Assembly (NCBI GenBank): GCA_014621425.1 | Contig: JAANBB010000005.1 | Span: 62,001-126,000, forward strand | Direction: 5' to 3' | Length of the DNA stretch: 64,000 nucleotides | Source: Cylindrodendrum hubeiense | Taxonomy: Eukaryota > Ascomycota > Sordariomycetes > Hypocreales > Nectriaceae | Shown: positions 45,926 to 56,520 of the stretch, piece after piece | Numbering within the stretch: the stretch's first letter is position 1 | Layout: every line of letters begins with the position of its first letter | Position numbers and translations under genes: made by a program | The notes under the pieces: model-generated | What the model was told of the DNA's origin: nothing | Seen by the model: the letters and a program-made list of their open reading frames with translations, nothing else | Database searches by the model: none

Positions 45926-46644
45926 TTTGTAGGGGGAAGTTCGGATTGAGGAGTGGCAGTATTTAGGATTGATGACAATGTAATTGGAGGATATTTGTGC
46001 GCATTTATATACTTCTGTAATTTCTTCAGGGAAGACAGCTGCTCATGCAAAGATAGCCTCCCTTCGTACTAAACAGCTCTGCATTGGTGTAGTTAGAGAT
46101 AGATTTCTCACATTTACCACCTGAATTGGTGATTTCTCTTCTGGACTACTAGAATAGGAAACGTCTCACTTTTATCGCTTGAGGTTGGCACTCTCACCTA
46201 CAGCAGTAGCCCCAGAAGCTTCTCATCTTGACTACCTGAAGTGGAAGTTTCTCACCTGTACTACCTAAAGTGGAATAGCCTCTCTGCCGAGTCAGTAATT
46301 CGCCACCGTTATCTTGCATGCTAGCTGCTCCACACTTGCAAGCAAGCGCAATGAAGCTTCATCGATTCACGTTTGAGGGCCTCGCACTCTCAAAACTCGC
46401 CCAGTCTCGCCGAGTGTTGGCTGTTGGGTGCCGCTCGTAAGCTGTTGCCGCCTCCCGATTGGCTGATTATTGGAGCTCGGCGCCTCGAGCGTCATGCCAT
46501 TTCCGCCTTGGCTCAGTGCTCCTTTGGCCTATTATCCGACAGAAGCGATAACCAAATGGCTGGTCATGCCCAGTCAGGCCCTGCGCCGTTAACAGCGAGA
46601 GGTCTGTGACTATGCTAAGTCCGCTGTGTATCCGCGCTGACAGA
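45926..46644. promoter_or_regulatory. Divergent promoter of aminotransferase and Zn2Cys6 regulator
   Basis: The 719-bp region between two opposing starts contains an array of six degenerate ~29-bp units (46106-46280). No CGG-type Zn2Cys6 site is obvious inside the units. Confidence 0.45.
46106..46280. repeat. Six-unit ~29-bp degenerate tandem array
   Basis: Units of 28-31 bp each begin with TCTCA/TCTCT: 46106, 46135, 46164, 46192, 46221 and 46250 (approximate). The core resembles ACTACCTGAAGTGG; unit 1 reads ACCACCTGAATTGG, unit 5 ACTACCTGAAGTGG and unit 6 ACTACCTAAAGTGG. Some cores are partly palindromic. It lies only in the divergent promoter, not in coding DNA. Confidence 0.7.
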
Positions 46645-48008
46645 ATGCAAGGGTGCTCTACGTGCACCAGGCGTCGTATTCGATGTGATTATGGCCAGCC
46701 GCACTGCAAGAAATGCGTAGATAAAGGATTCGATTGCCCTGGTATGGTCCCCGGCTCCGATGGGTTGGCGGCGCTGCCACACGCGGCAGGTTGAAGGTGC
46801 TTGTGGCCCCAGTACAAGATAACGTCCCATTGAACAAAGTGGGAGATCTATTGAGTGACGCAGAGATTTCGGCCATTCAGTCACTCGGCGGCTACTCCCT
46901 GCGAGAGTTGGTTGATTACTATGACAAGAATCTGGCCGCAATCTCGGTTTGGGTTGACTCCAGCGACAATCTTTTTCGGCGCCATATTCTTCCTCTGGCG
47001 CAGACAAATCCAGCAGTCCGACTTGCCGTTGCAGCAGTGTCTGCCCAACATGCGTCAGCATCCCGCGGCGACTATAATATTCCCGAGGATGCCCGGAATC
47101 AAGCCGTCTATCTGATTACAGAGCACATTCACGGCATCACACAACAAATGATGAATGGAAGCGATGTTGGAAACGGACTAGATGCTGATGCTGCAGAATG
47201 GATCTTAGCATCGATGCTGGTTCTCGGCACCTACGAAATGATACGTTCCGGCGCCGCAGCAGCGGAGTTCCACCGCAAGGCAGCACGGTCCCTTGTCAAT
47301 ACGCTTTCAACAACGGAGTGCCGCAAAAGCGAGTTGTTCGTGTCAGTGAGGAATAAACTCTCTACGTTTGACATCTTTGCAAGTACAACATCCTTCGACT
47401 TGCCAAGCATCCGGGACACCATTCTTCCGGATCCTGATAATGAGACACTTATCATGAATGAGACTGTCCTGTTCTCCAGCTTTTTGAGGCTTCTACACGA
47501 AGTGACGTTACTTGCGCGTCAAAACCGGCAAGCTAAAGACGACAATCGAGACTGGAAGACCGAATTTGAGTTGGCTAGAGGAACAACAATAATGGCCGCT
47601 GGTCGACTTTCGATCAGTACCTCCCAGCAGCGGCGTGACTTTATACGGCTCGTGGACATACACCACAGTGCAGCCATTCTCTACATGTCTAGATGTCTTG
47701 GTCGTGGAGTCGACCACGGATCAACATTATCAGACCTCAAACGGCAAATTTTGTCGGTGGAAGACCTCAAACGATGGATTCATAATTTACCTTGGCCTAT
47801 TTTCATCGCTGGAGTCGAGAGTTATGGGGATGCGGAGAACCAGTTGATGGTCTCTGGACTGTATAGGAATGTATCAGAAGTGACGGGACTGAGACAATAT
47901 CGTGAGGTTTTGGATTTTCTCAACGCCTTTTGGTCTGGCAGCGAACCTGATTGGCAAATTTTGGCCAAAAGCTGGGAGGCAGAGGGCAGACGAATACTTG
48001 CATTCTAA
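46645..48008 (+). CDS. Zn2Cys6 transcription factor with apparent frameshift
   Basis: The zinc cluster from the Met at 46645 has exact spacing C-x2-C-x6-C-x6-C-x2-C-x6-C (CSTC...CDYGQPHC...C). Just after the sixth Cys the frame changes: a YGPRLRWVGGAATRGRLK stretch, the kind that usually follows CPG in this family, lies in another frame from 46743, consistent with loss of one base. The main body (to 48008) is a fungal transcription-factor domain of the Fungal_trans_2 kind (SLGGYSLRELVDYYDKNL...). An intron at 46742-46812 (GTATGG...CCCAG) would rejoin the frames and give 430 residues, but it would remove the conserved stretch and lacks a clear branch site. So the gene is damaged, newly spliced, or carries a sequencing error. 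Likely regulator of adjacent genes. Confidence 0.7.
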
Positions 48009-48171
48009 TCCATTGGATTATTATGGTACTCAACTATGTTGCCGAACTTATGGATACGAATAATTGACCCAGAAGACAACGTAGGTGCTTATTATTCTAG
48101 TTGAAGCTACGTCGGTGAACTGATGATAGTTTTCACTCTGAGCCATCGTTGTCATTCCAAACATCGGCCTC

Positions 48172-48918
48172 CTATAAGACGAGAGCAATCAAATACCCAT
48201 CGTAGCCTTTGGCTCCCACGAATTGCATGACTGTCGAATCAACCCTGGTGTCTTTCCCAACAGCCTCGATGACCAGCTTTCCTCCCTTAGCATGCTCCTC
48301 CTCTGGATCTTGCTCAGCCACACTGATTCCGAAACGCCCCATCACGTTGTCAACGATAATAATAGACCCCGGCTTGCTTAGCTTCACCGCGTAATCGAAA
48401 TATGCCGCGCTGTTCAGCTTGTCTGCATCGATGAACACAAACTCAAACCGTTCCTTTCGGCCTTCGATGATCTCTTTCTCAATCGATGCCAGCACATCCA
48501 AAGCTGCTCCTTGGTGAAGCGTTACCTGGTCTGTCACGCCGGCCGCGTCAATGTTGCGCTGTGCCACCTCGGCATGCTTGGGCAAATACTCGATAGTATC
48601 CAGCTTCAACCCTGGAATTTGGGTTGTCATCCAGATAGCGCTGTATCCAGCCAAGGTACCAACCTCCAGCGCATGTTTGGCCTTGATGGCGCGGGCTTGA
48701 ATGGTAAGGAACTTTCCCCAGGCCGGAGACACGTTTCCAAGTGGCATCTTTTCTTCCCTGGTCGCAGTAAGAGTAGCATCGAGAGATGATTGAACCGTCG
48801 CATTGTTATCACGATCTGCCGGGTGGAGATGAGACATTGTGTACTCATCGATGGAATTCCATTGGTCCCAGAGTTGCCTGGGAATGTTGGAGCTGGGGTG
48901 TTTGTCGGGCGCCGCCAT
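48172..48918 (-). CDS. SAM-dependent O-methyltransferase, caffeoyl-CoA/catechol type
   Basis: Single exon, 248 residues from the Met at 48918 (MAAPDKHPSS). SAM motif I is ALEVGTLAGYSAIWM, motif II lies around DTIEYLPKHAEVAQRNI, and the divalent-metal site is FVFIDADKLNSAAYF...IIIVDNVM. Size and motif spacing fit the cation-dependent class I OMTs (Methyltransf_3), which methylate catechol-type hydroxyls. No transit peptide; cytosolic. It diverges from the CmcJ-like oxidoreductase gene across 1.56 kb. A hydroxylated aromatic substrate would fit the neighbouring aminotransferase and oxygenases, but this is inference. Confidence 0.9.
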   Translation of the reverse strand: MAAPDKHPSSNIPRQLWDQWNSIDEYTMSHLHPADRDNNATVQSSLDATLTATREEKMPLGNVSPAWGKFLTIQARAIKAKHALEVGTLAGYSAIWMTTQIPGLKLDTIEYLPKHAEVAQRNIDAAGVTDQVTLHQGAALDVLASIEKEIIEGRKERFEFVFIDADKLNSAAYFDYAVKLSKPGSIIIVDNVMGRFGISVAEQDPEEEHAKGGKLVIEAVGKDTRVDSTVMQFVGAKGYDGYLIALVL

Positions 48919-50477
48919 TTTAAAATCCTGTGAGTGAGAATCGCGAATGTAAAATTTGCTTAGTTGGGTATTTGATATTAAACATGTCAAGGTCTATGAA
49001 CCTCTTTAAATACTCATATGATCATGAGCGATTTACCAATCGAATGCGTGGTGGGGACTGGGACGCGCGTAAAGGCGCAATTGTCCAGCCAGACATTCGG
49101 CTGGACGTCATTAACGAGCTACCGACCCACCACCTCGTTTAGTCGGGGTTTCATACTAACCAGTAATTGAACGCCACCAAAAGATTGCCCCCTCACACAT
49201 GTTGGAATCAAACGGAGCAGTAACGTATTTTCACTATCTCTTCTCATTCAAGTGCATGACTATGCCATTGGCCAAACTGACCAATTTAAGGTTCATGAAA
49301 GTCGACTAGTGATCGTTTTCACCAAGCGTCACTGTCGCTAAGGCCCCAAGGTTTTAGCTGTTTGCAGGATCTCTTTCGCTAGGGTCACTGTCAGCGGCCT
49401 CGTATATACTTGCCAATGACTTAAGAACCCCGGAAATTTCGAGCTGACCTATCTAGTGAACACTGGATTCTCTGCTCTTGCCCTATCATCCGGGATATCT
49501 CGAAGAGGTTGACGAGGACAGGTTCTGTGAAGGTAGGCTAGAGAACAAAAATATTACTAAGCATTGGCCGTTGAATATGTGTATTATCACTCACTCATGA
49601 AATAGTTGTAAACCCTTTTCTATCAAGTCTCTGAACATATTCTCCACTCTCCCAACTCTCAGCATTTCTACGCCTGGAACTTGACGCGGCACGGCATTAG
49701 GCAGAGTGGCTTTTCTGTGTTTTCTTTCTCTCACTTTAGCATGTCTACACTATAGCAACCTGTGAGGTATTTGTGTTAGCTTTCAATCCCAACCCGAATC
49801 CAAGCGTATTAGTTTGGGAGAATCCGTCATTGGATGGTGATGGCTAACTTGAAAGTTGGCGATGACAGAGATTATAAGTAAGGCATTGATCAAGTCATGT
49901 GACAGGTCTAGTTGGCCAGGAATAAACCACACTAGTCACTAGAAAAGGAAAGGCGCGATAATGGGCAGGCCCCCTCCCCAACAGTTTTACAATGGATTCT
50001 TTCACGACGAATCAACATGTCTACAATTGTTTTTATATTCAATTCGATAATCATTTCATATTCTCATCCTGATATGCAGGTGCCTCGTGGCGTAAGCAAG
50101 TGTGGGGTTGCTGGTTAGAGCGGAAGTGGCCTCGCTGTTCCTCGGCGTCGGGTGGGATTGTGCGGGACATTCCCCAATTCACAATCCACGCCCTGCGTAA
50201 TAAAACTCGCGCCCTAGGTGGTTTAGGACACACGCGGAATGACGTGCAGCATTAGAAATGCATGATCCGATTACAAATAGCAAACAGGCTGATTAATGGT
50301 GTCAGCACGACGTTGGCCAACATATATCTGCAACACCTCCAGCGTCTCCATTATAACTCTGACTCCACGACTCCACGACTCCACTGACAGCACGCCTTCG
50401 ATCTCAACTTTAATCCCCCGCACTTCAAAACTAGCCACAGAACATACTTTCTCCTACGTAGCGAAACTTCCACCAAA
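48919..50477. other. Divergent intergenic region
   Basis: About 1.56 kb between the OMT start and the CmcJ-like start. The only clear structure is a small 8-bp repeat at 50361-50384. Contains no supported gene. Confidence 0.5.
50361..50384. repeat. Three perfect copies of GACTCCAC
   Basis: Three consecutive 8-bp copies lie about 95 bp before the start codon of the CmcJ-like gene, probably in its 5' leader or core promoter. GACTC is also a half of Gcn4/CpcA-type sites (TGACTC), and the first copy is preceded by T. A role is possible but unproven. Confidence 0.75.
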
Positions 50478-51425
50478 ATGACAACCGGAGTCTTCCGCTA
50501 CATCGATCCCGCCAGTCTAAACACTGGATCTGGAGCTTGGAGCAAAGTAGACGCTGACGTCACTTCCTTCCGACGCACCGAGCGCCGCCGCTCCGTTGCC
50601 GACATCCGCAAATCCAACCTTGAATTCGGCACCGATATCTCCGGATTTGCCGTCTACAATGCCCCAGCCGAGGAAAAGACCTTTACCGATGATGAGGCCG
50701 TGAGAAATGGATACTATGCCGAGGTCAAGGCGCTACTTCGCTCAAAGCTCCCTGGAATCAAGAAGGTCGTTATCTTTGACCACACCATCCGCCACCATGA
50801 CGAGTCGTCTCCGCGTCAGCCCGTACAGCAGGTCCATATCGACCAGACACCCCGCGCCGCTGAAGTCCGTGTGAGGCGTCATGTTCCCGGAGATGAGGCC
50901 GAGGAATTGCTCAAAGGGCGCTACCAGATTATCAACGTGTGGCGACCCATCTCGCACCCTGCATCCGACTTCCCGCTGGCTGTGATTGACTGGAGATCAG
51001 CGGCACCCGATGACTTGGTCAAGGTTGATTTGCTGTATCCTAAACGGGAGGATCCAGCAGATGATGATGATGATCGAGGAAAGGAGGTCCGACCCGATCC
51101 CACTTCTGCTCAGTCTACAGAAGGGTATGAGGTAAAAGGTTAGTACAAACCCGGAATCCAATGGCAACTGAGGCTGATCTGTTGTATAGGTGAAACCTGG
51201 GCTGTTGCACCTAATGAAACTCACAAGTTCTACTACGCCAAGGACATGACCCCGGATGAAGCTATGTTTATTAAGTGCTTCGACTCGAGGAGTCAGGGCC
51301 AACCAGGTGGCAAGGAAGGCCTTGCCTCGTGGACCCCGCATACTGCCTTTATCGATCCTGCAACTCCGGCAGATGCGAAAGGTCGCCAGAGCATCGAGGT
51401 GAGATGCTTGGTGTTTTACGATTGA
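50478..51425 (+). CDS. CmcJ/NvfI-family oxidoreductase (GA4-desaturase-like)
   Basis: Exons 50478-51138 and 51190-51425 join in frame to 298 residues. Motifs of the CmcJ/NvfI/AsqB-like family are present: VVIFDHTIRHHD, QQVHIDQTPRAAEVRVRRH, GRYQIINVWRPISHPASDFPLAVIDWRS, and the end block HKFYYAKDMTPDEAMFIKCFDSR...HTAFIDP. These proteins are related to non-haem Fe(II)/2-oxoglutarate enzymes and act in methoxylation, hydroxylation or desaturation of secondary metabolites. A GAT microsatellite codes for an Asp run (PADDDDDRGK) in a surface loop just before the intron. Tail to tail with the other oxygenase (51704). Confidence 0.88.
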
Positions 51426-51703
51426 TTGGACATGCACATGAGACAAATATTTGCTCAGTGTGTAGGATAGTCACAAGCTACTAGATATATTTACAACGCA
51501 GCTTGTATTAATGCCATACAACTCAATGCTCGGCTACTTCCTGGGACTCGTTTTTTTGAGCCAGCAATTTCTGATTTCGAAAACGCCACTTTAGATCAGA
51601 CAATACGATTCCCTTCCCTCGATGATTTGGAAAATAATGATTTGTGTAGCGTGGCAGGATTTCCCCAACAAGTAGTGACATTGGATTTACTCTACTTCGA
51701 TGC

Positions 51704-53049
51704 TTATGCAGCTTCATCCTCAATCTCCAAGTTTCCCACCTTAAAGGTCTTCCCCTTTCTATCCGCATAATCATTGTGATGGTGGTAGTTCTTCACTCTC
51801 GCCCTCACATATTCCCTCCCTTTCACTGGCTCTCCATTCAGGTCCTCCTCCTTGACCAAACCCAACCTCTTCAATAGTGGAGACGGTGCCGGCTTGATGT
51901 CGACTTCATCTCCTGGCCTCACAAAGTAAAACAGCCCCTGTCGGAACAAATGCGCTTGGTCTTCCGGAGGCCGTACAACGCGATGGGTGGTTGACTTGAG
52001 ATATCCCGCGGACCAAAAGTCCAGTGTATCGCCCACATTACAGACAATGCCACCACCGTCGACGGGGGGGACGTAGCGCCACTCGCCCGAGGAGAGCTTG
52101 ATTTGCAGACCCGCGACATCTTGGCTCCAAAGAAGAGTCAGGGAGCCGAAGTCGGTGTGAGCGCGGGACCAAGTGTTTTGGACTAGCGCATCCTGCTCTA
52201 AGGACCGTGGATGGTAGGTCATGTAGCGGAGATGATCTTCACTTGGGGAAGAGTAAGCGTGGCGGGAGGGGAAGTAATCCTCAGGAAGCTCCAGGATGAT
52301 GGAAAAGAGGGTAAACACTTTGTTGGCAATTTCTAGGGCTTTCTGGGAGTTGTTAGTAAGTCTGAAACGATTCGAAAGACCCAAACACGGCAAAAGGAGC
52401 TAAGTATTTGACGTAGGCGGCTTGACATACTCTGGAAAATGCCTCGATCTCCTCTTTGTAGGAATGAAAGAATGGGTGGAAAGGCTCCTTGGAGTTTTCG
52501 GGAATGAACTTGGCAATGTTCACAGACTCGACATTGTGCAAGACGTCTGTGCTCTGGAGACGCTTCTCATGTGGCTACAGTCCGGGTTAGTAAATAGAAC
52601 AACGAAGTCAAACAACTACGGAAATACGGTTTCCGCGACAGACTTACAGCTTTGTAGCCAAAGTAATTACCTTCGGCGAAGTCACAGCGATACTTTGGAT
52701 CGCCCTTGTCGTCGGGAGGAAGGTCAAAATAGCCATGACCAATGTCATATTGCCGTTGAATCTCCTCGGTACTAAGCCCTGTGTTGATGAGACTAAAAAA
52801 GCCGGTATTGTGGACCTAGTGATTCCTGAACTTTAGATTCATCATTGCAACTCGCGTCAAAGCGTCGGCTTAAGGATAACTTACGGCCTCGCGCAATTCC
52901 TCCGCCAGCTCTTGCTTACCACCGGCCTGATCAAATTTGCTCAAGTCAATCACTTTAATATCAGCCCAAGGCAGTTCATGGGTTGTTTTTGCGGGGCGCT
53001 TCCATGTAAACAATGGCGGTGCCGTTTCGGGCAGAGTAACGGAGGGCAT
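51704..53049 (-). CDS. 2OG-Fe(II) oxygenase, isopenicillin N synthase-like
   Basis: Four exons, 53049-52885, 52815-52648, 52574-52431 and 52342-51704, give 371 residues with all junctions in phase 0. The N-terminal DIOX_N domain is seen in LREAVHNTGFFSLINTG and ISTEEIQRQYD-like helices. The C-terminal jelly roll has the iron triad H-x-D in AHTDFGSLTLLW and the distal His in STTHRVVRPP, with the 2-oxoglutarate Arg a few residues later. GGIVCNVGDTLDFWSAG is the usual strand between. Soluble, cytosolic. Likely oxidises a small metabolite; relatives range from flavanone- to gibberellin- and penicillin-type enzymes, so the substrate is open. It faces the APH-like gene across a divergent 1.05-kb region. 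Confidence 0.92.
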
Positions 53050-54101
53050 TATGAATTGTCCAAATCGAGGGCAGCTGTGTCATCCGTGCGCTTGAGTTGC
53101 GAACGTGGTCACTTTTATAAAGTCCTCAGAGAATATAAGTGCCGATCTTCGACCCCTCATGCAATTTGGTGGATGACCAACGTTACTCCAATCGTGGTCC
53201 TTCAGCCAGTCATATCCGATCACACCATCAATCCTGTAATGACGGGATCACTATCCAGTGAGTTCTACAGTAACGCAACAGTCTTGGCCGCTATCAACCG
53301 AGCTGTATGCCGGCCCGACCCGCACAAAGGGTCCCAGCCAAGCCATAGGTGATTCAGACATACCCGCAACCCCTGCAAACTCCCCAAGTTTAAGTACGCT
53401 GATAGTCTAGCCAGTGATTTAGTTCATGGCAAGTGTCAGGGTAATGCAGAGCAGTTCACCCTACGCTGGTGGCCTTCTTAGACCAAAGCTGCTATGAGTA
53501 ACAAAATACAGAACCAAGGCATCCGCGGCGTCCTGGACAATGTTTATCGCAACGCGAGTACGTGCCCCACGTAATAAAATTGTAGGGAACTGGCATAATT
53601 TGTTCGAAATCTAACCAAGTAATCTATAGCACCAAGTTCTGATAGTTCGTCTTCTAGAAAAGCCGCTGTATTACCTTGGGTGGGAAGATCATTAGCGGGC
53701 TGGGAGCCCGCAACCACAAGATAACGTCTCACAAACCTTGCAGCCTAAGACATGAACCAGTCGGCAACAAATTTGGCTGCAGCGACTTCGACGATCTGTC
53801 CTCCGTACTTTTGATAGATGCAGGCAGAAGTAAGCATAAGCGCAGTGAGGGGCACCGTAGTGACCGTAAACTCGCGCTATTGGACCATGACCGAACTGAC
53901 GCTGCCTGCAGGCTGTTGTCACTGTCTTCATGCTCTCGCTTGGGACGCGCAGCGCACGGGCCTCGTTTGGGTTGTTTATTTCAACTCTCTCGAGTCAGCC
54001 CTCGCATCTTTCACCTTAACTTTGAAGCACGAGGGAGCAGCGAACAATATTGCGATTTCACCCTTCACTTGTCAAGATTCCCGACCCGACAAGAATCAAC
54101 C
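53050..54101. other. Divergent intergenic region
   Basis: Between the starts of the 2OG oxygenase (-) and the APH-like kinase (+). Plus-strand frames at 53676-54245 run into the first exon of the kinase but lack domain signals. No supported gene. Confidence 0.5.
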
Positions 54102-55609
54102 ATGGCTGCCGTCTCGCACAACCACGCAAAATACCAGGCGCGTCTAGATTATATCCAGCAGCTATTGGTAGATCATTTGGATCTCTCCAGTGAGGTACGG
54201 AGTACAGTTCGCCTTGCTAGGCAGAAGTCTCCACTCCCCGCCTGACAGCGACAATATCTAACGACGATGAATGTAAACAGGACGCGGAGCAGACCAAGAT
54301 CACGCCAATCCAATATGATCCTGAATGCCCTTTTAAATACAACAACTTCGTCTACCGCATCTCGCCGCCCACCAGTACCCTGGCCGAACTTGGAAGTGCT
54401 AATCAGGGACCCACGCTCAAACGGCCAGGCTGCGTCCCTATTCCGACAGGGACTACAGAGTTCATACTGAGGCTCAGTAACCCAGATGCCGAGGGCATAT
54501 ACCAAGAAACACGTGTGCAGAATGAAGTCGGCATGCTAACTATCGCCTCGGCTGCTCTCCGTCATATCACGCCGCCTGTCGTCCCTCGCGTCTTCGGTTG
54601 GAATGGCGCTTCTCCAGATCACCATGGCTGGATCATGCAGGAGCTGATGCCTGGCACACCTCTGCTTGACGACTTCGCCGAAAACATGTCTCTCGACCAG
54701 AAGAAGGGGATATTGACGCAGATGGCGACACTTCTGAAGGCGTTGCAGGACTACCCACTCCCCGCGACTATTGAGGGCTGGGGAGGCGTGACATTTGATG
54801 ACAGCGGTGCCATCGTCAGCGCGCCTATGTGTACCGTGGGTGACGGACCCTGGTCGTCCCTGGAAGACTCCTTCAGAGGCCGCCTGAAAGTAAAACTCGC
54901 CAAGGCTGACGAAAACCCGTATCTTCAAGGCTGGCGCGCCAACGGCGTCAGAGAACGTATTGATGCCTTCATTGAGCATGGTCTACCAGCGCAATCCTCC
55001 GATCTGACGTCGAAGCAAGATAGAGCAATTGTGCACGCGGATTTCAGTGAGTTTATCCCCTCAACCTCACTGTCACCACTCAACCCTAGCGAGCCTGTGG
55101 CTGACACGCAGTTAGCTACTGATAACCTGCTCTATGACCCTAAAACGGGTCGCATTACCGCGCTGCTTGACTACGATTTCGCCAGTATCCTGCACCCGGC
55201 ATACGAGTTCTTCCGCTCCTTTTCAAGCAACGGCGGTCAATTCCTCGGCTGGTCGGGTGACACGACTCCTCAGGACCAAGAGGCTGCAGCGCTTCGCAAA
55301 GCCAAACTCACAGGTCAATTTCCTTCGCCTCTCCCAGCTCCAGTGCCGTCAGAGAATGGTCCAGCGGTTGATTGGGAACTCGCACAGGCGTGGGAGCACG
55401 AGTTGCGGAATTTGGATGTGAAGCGACCTAGCACAATTCAGGGCATCGATAGAGTTGCTGATGTTGACGAGGTCCTGGGCTCCCTCTTGCCTTGGAGATT
55501 GACCAACGAAGACTTTTTGAGCATGAATCCAGACAAGGACGAGACAATGGCGTTCCGACGCGTAGCCGAGAAGCAGCTTGTGAGCTTGCTAGATCATGCA
55601 GGATTCTAG
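54102..55609 (+). CDS. APH-like phosphotransferase (aminoglycoside/choline kinase fold)
   Basis: Exons 54102-54194, 54281-55046 and 55116-55609 join in frame to 450 residues. The kinase-like fold shows TTEFILRLSNP and QNEVGMLTIASAAL for the ATP lobe, HGWIMQELMPGTPLLDDF as hinge, IVHADF followed by TDNLL as catalytic HxD...N loop, and ITALLDYDFASI with the metal-binding Asp. Intron 2 splits the catalytic loop; it is 69 nt, a multiple of three, without stop, so retention would insert 23 residues there. Fungal members are numerous and mostly uncharacterised; phosphorylation of a small hydroxylated or amino compound is the general expectation. Cytosolic. Confidence 0.88.
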
Positions 55610-56520
55610 ACTGGTGTGATCGCCCGATTCCCAAGAAAGAGGGACACGAAGGTAGCAATGGGAACTCGCCATCCAGGCGGGAACATAGTTACACAGGTGA
55701 CTTGGTTGGGGGGTATACAAAAGCAATATCGCAAGAACTTATGACAGGCGTCTAAGACTTAATCACAGTGTAAAACTACATGTGAAGACCTCCAAAGACT
55801 GGGTGTGACAGATTTCAAATAGTATCTTCACTTTACAGCCGATGAGCCATTCATGAATGTGAAACGAGTGTTCTCAACCGTGCGCATCTCACCCTCACCC
55901 CGAAATTTCTAAGTCGTTCACTCATAGGAGTCTTAGAACAGAGTCCTACACTCATCTAGCGTATGATTGGTATCTATAATCTCACCTTCGTTTACCAAGT
56001 AGTCCCCCTAGTTATTCGGCTTGCCTTTCCCAGCCAACGTGGGGAAAATTGGCTATGGGTGTAGGGTAGGCTCCCTCGTTTCTTCGATCAGTCGAGAACG
56101 TTGTCACAAACAGATTATTGAGGCTCATTGACCACGGAAGCGGAGCAGTTGATTACTTAATATTGAATTTTCGGTTCGAATGCTGAATAATCGCTATCAC
56201 AAATCTTTGTCTCACTTCGAAGATCATATACACTGATTCCCATTGACTCTCTTACTGTTGGTACCCCCTTGACATGACTTTTTCAGCTAAGCGTACTTAG
56301 GATATATGGGGATGATACTCACCGACCTCGTGCCTGAGTAATTATAGCTGGACTAGCTGAGTCAACAAAACCGGCCTCCTTCACAACTACAATTTGACCA
56401 GCTCAAGCATGGCCTGGGATGGCATCATGAAACACGCGGAAGATGTCACGCTAACAGTCCACATCTTGCTGTATGGGGTTTAGTCTGGTCAAGGGTGTGC
56501 CCCTCCTTAACTGATGTTGT
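55610..56520. other. Intergenic
   Basis: Between the kinase stop and the hydrolase start. AT-rich toward the end; nothing recognisable. Confidence 0.5.

Noticed and set aside
51058..51075. GAT microsatellite as an independent repeat element
   Set aside because: It lies within the CmcJ-like coding sequence and simply encodes an Asp run.
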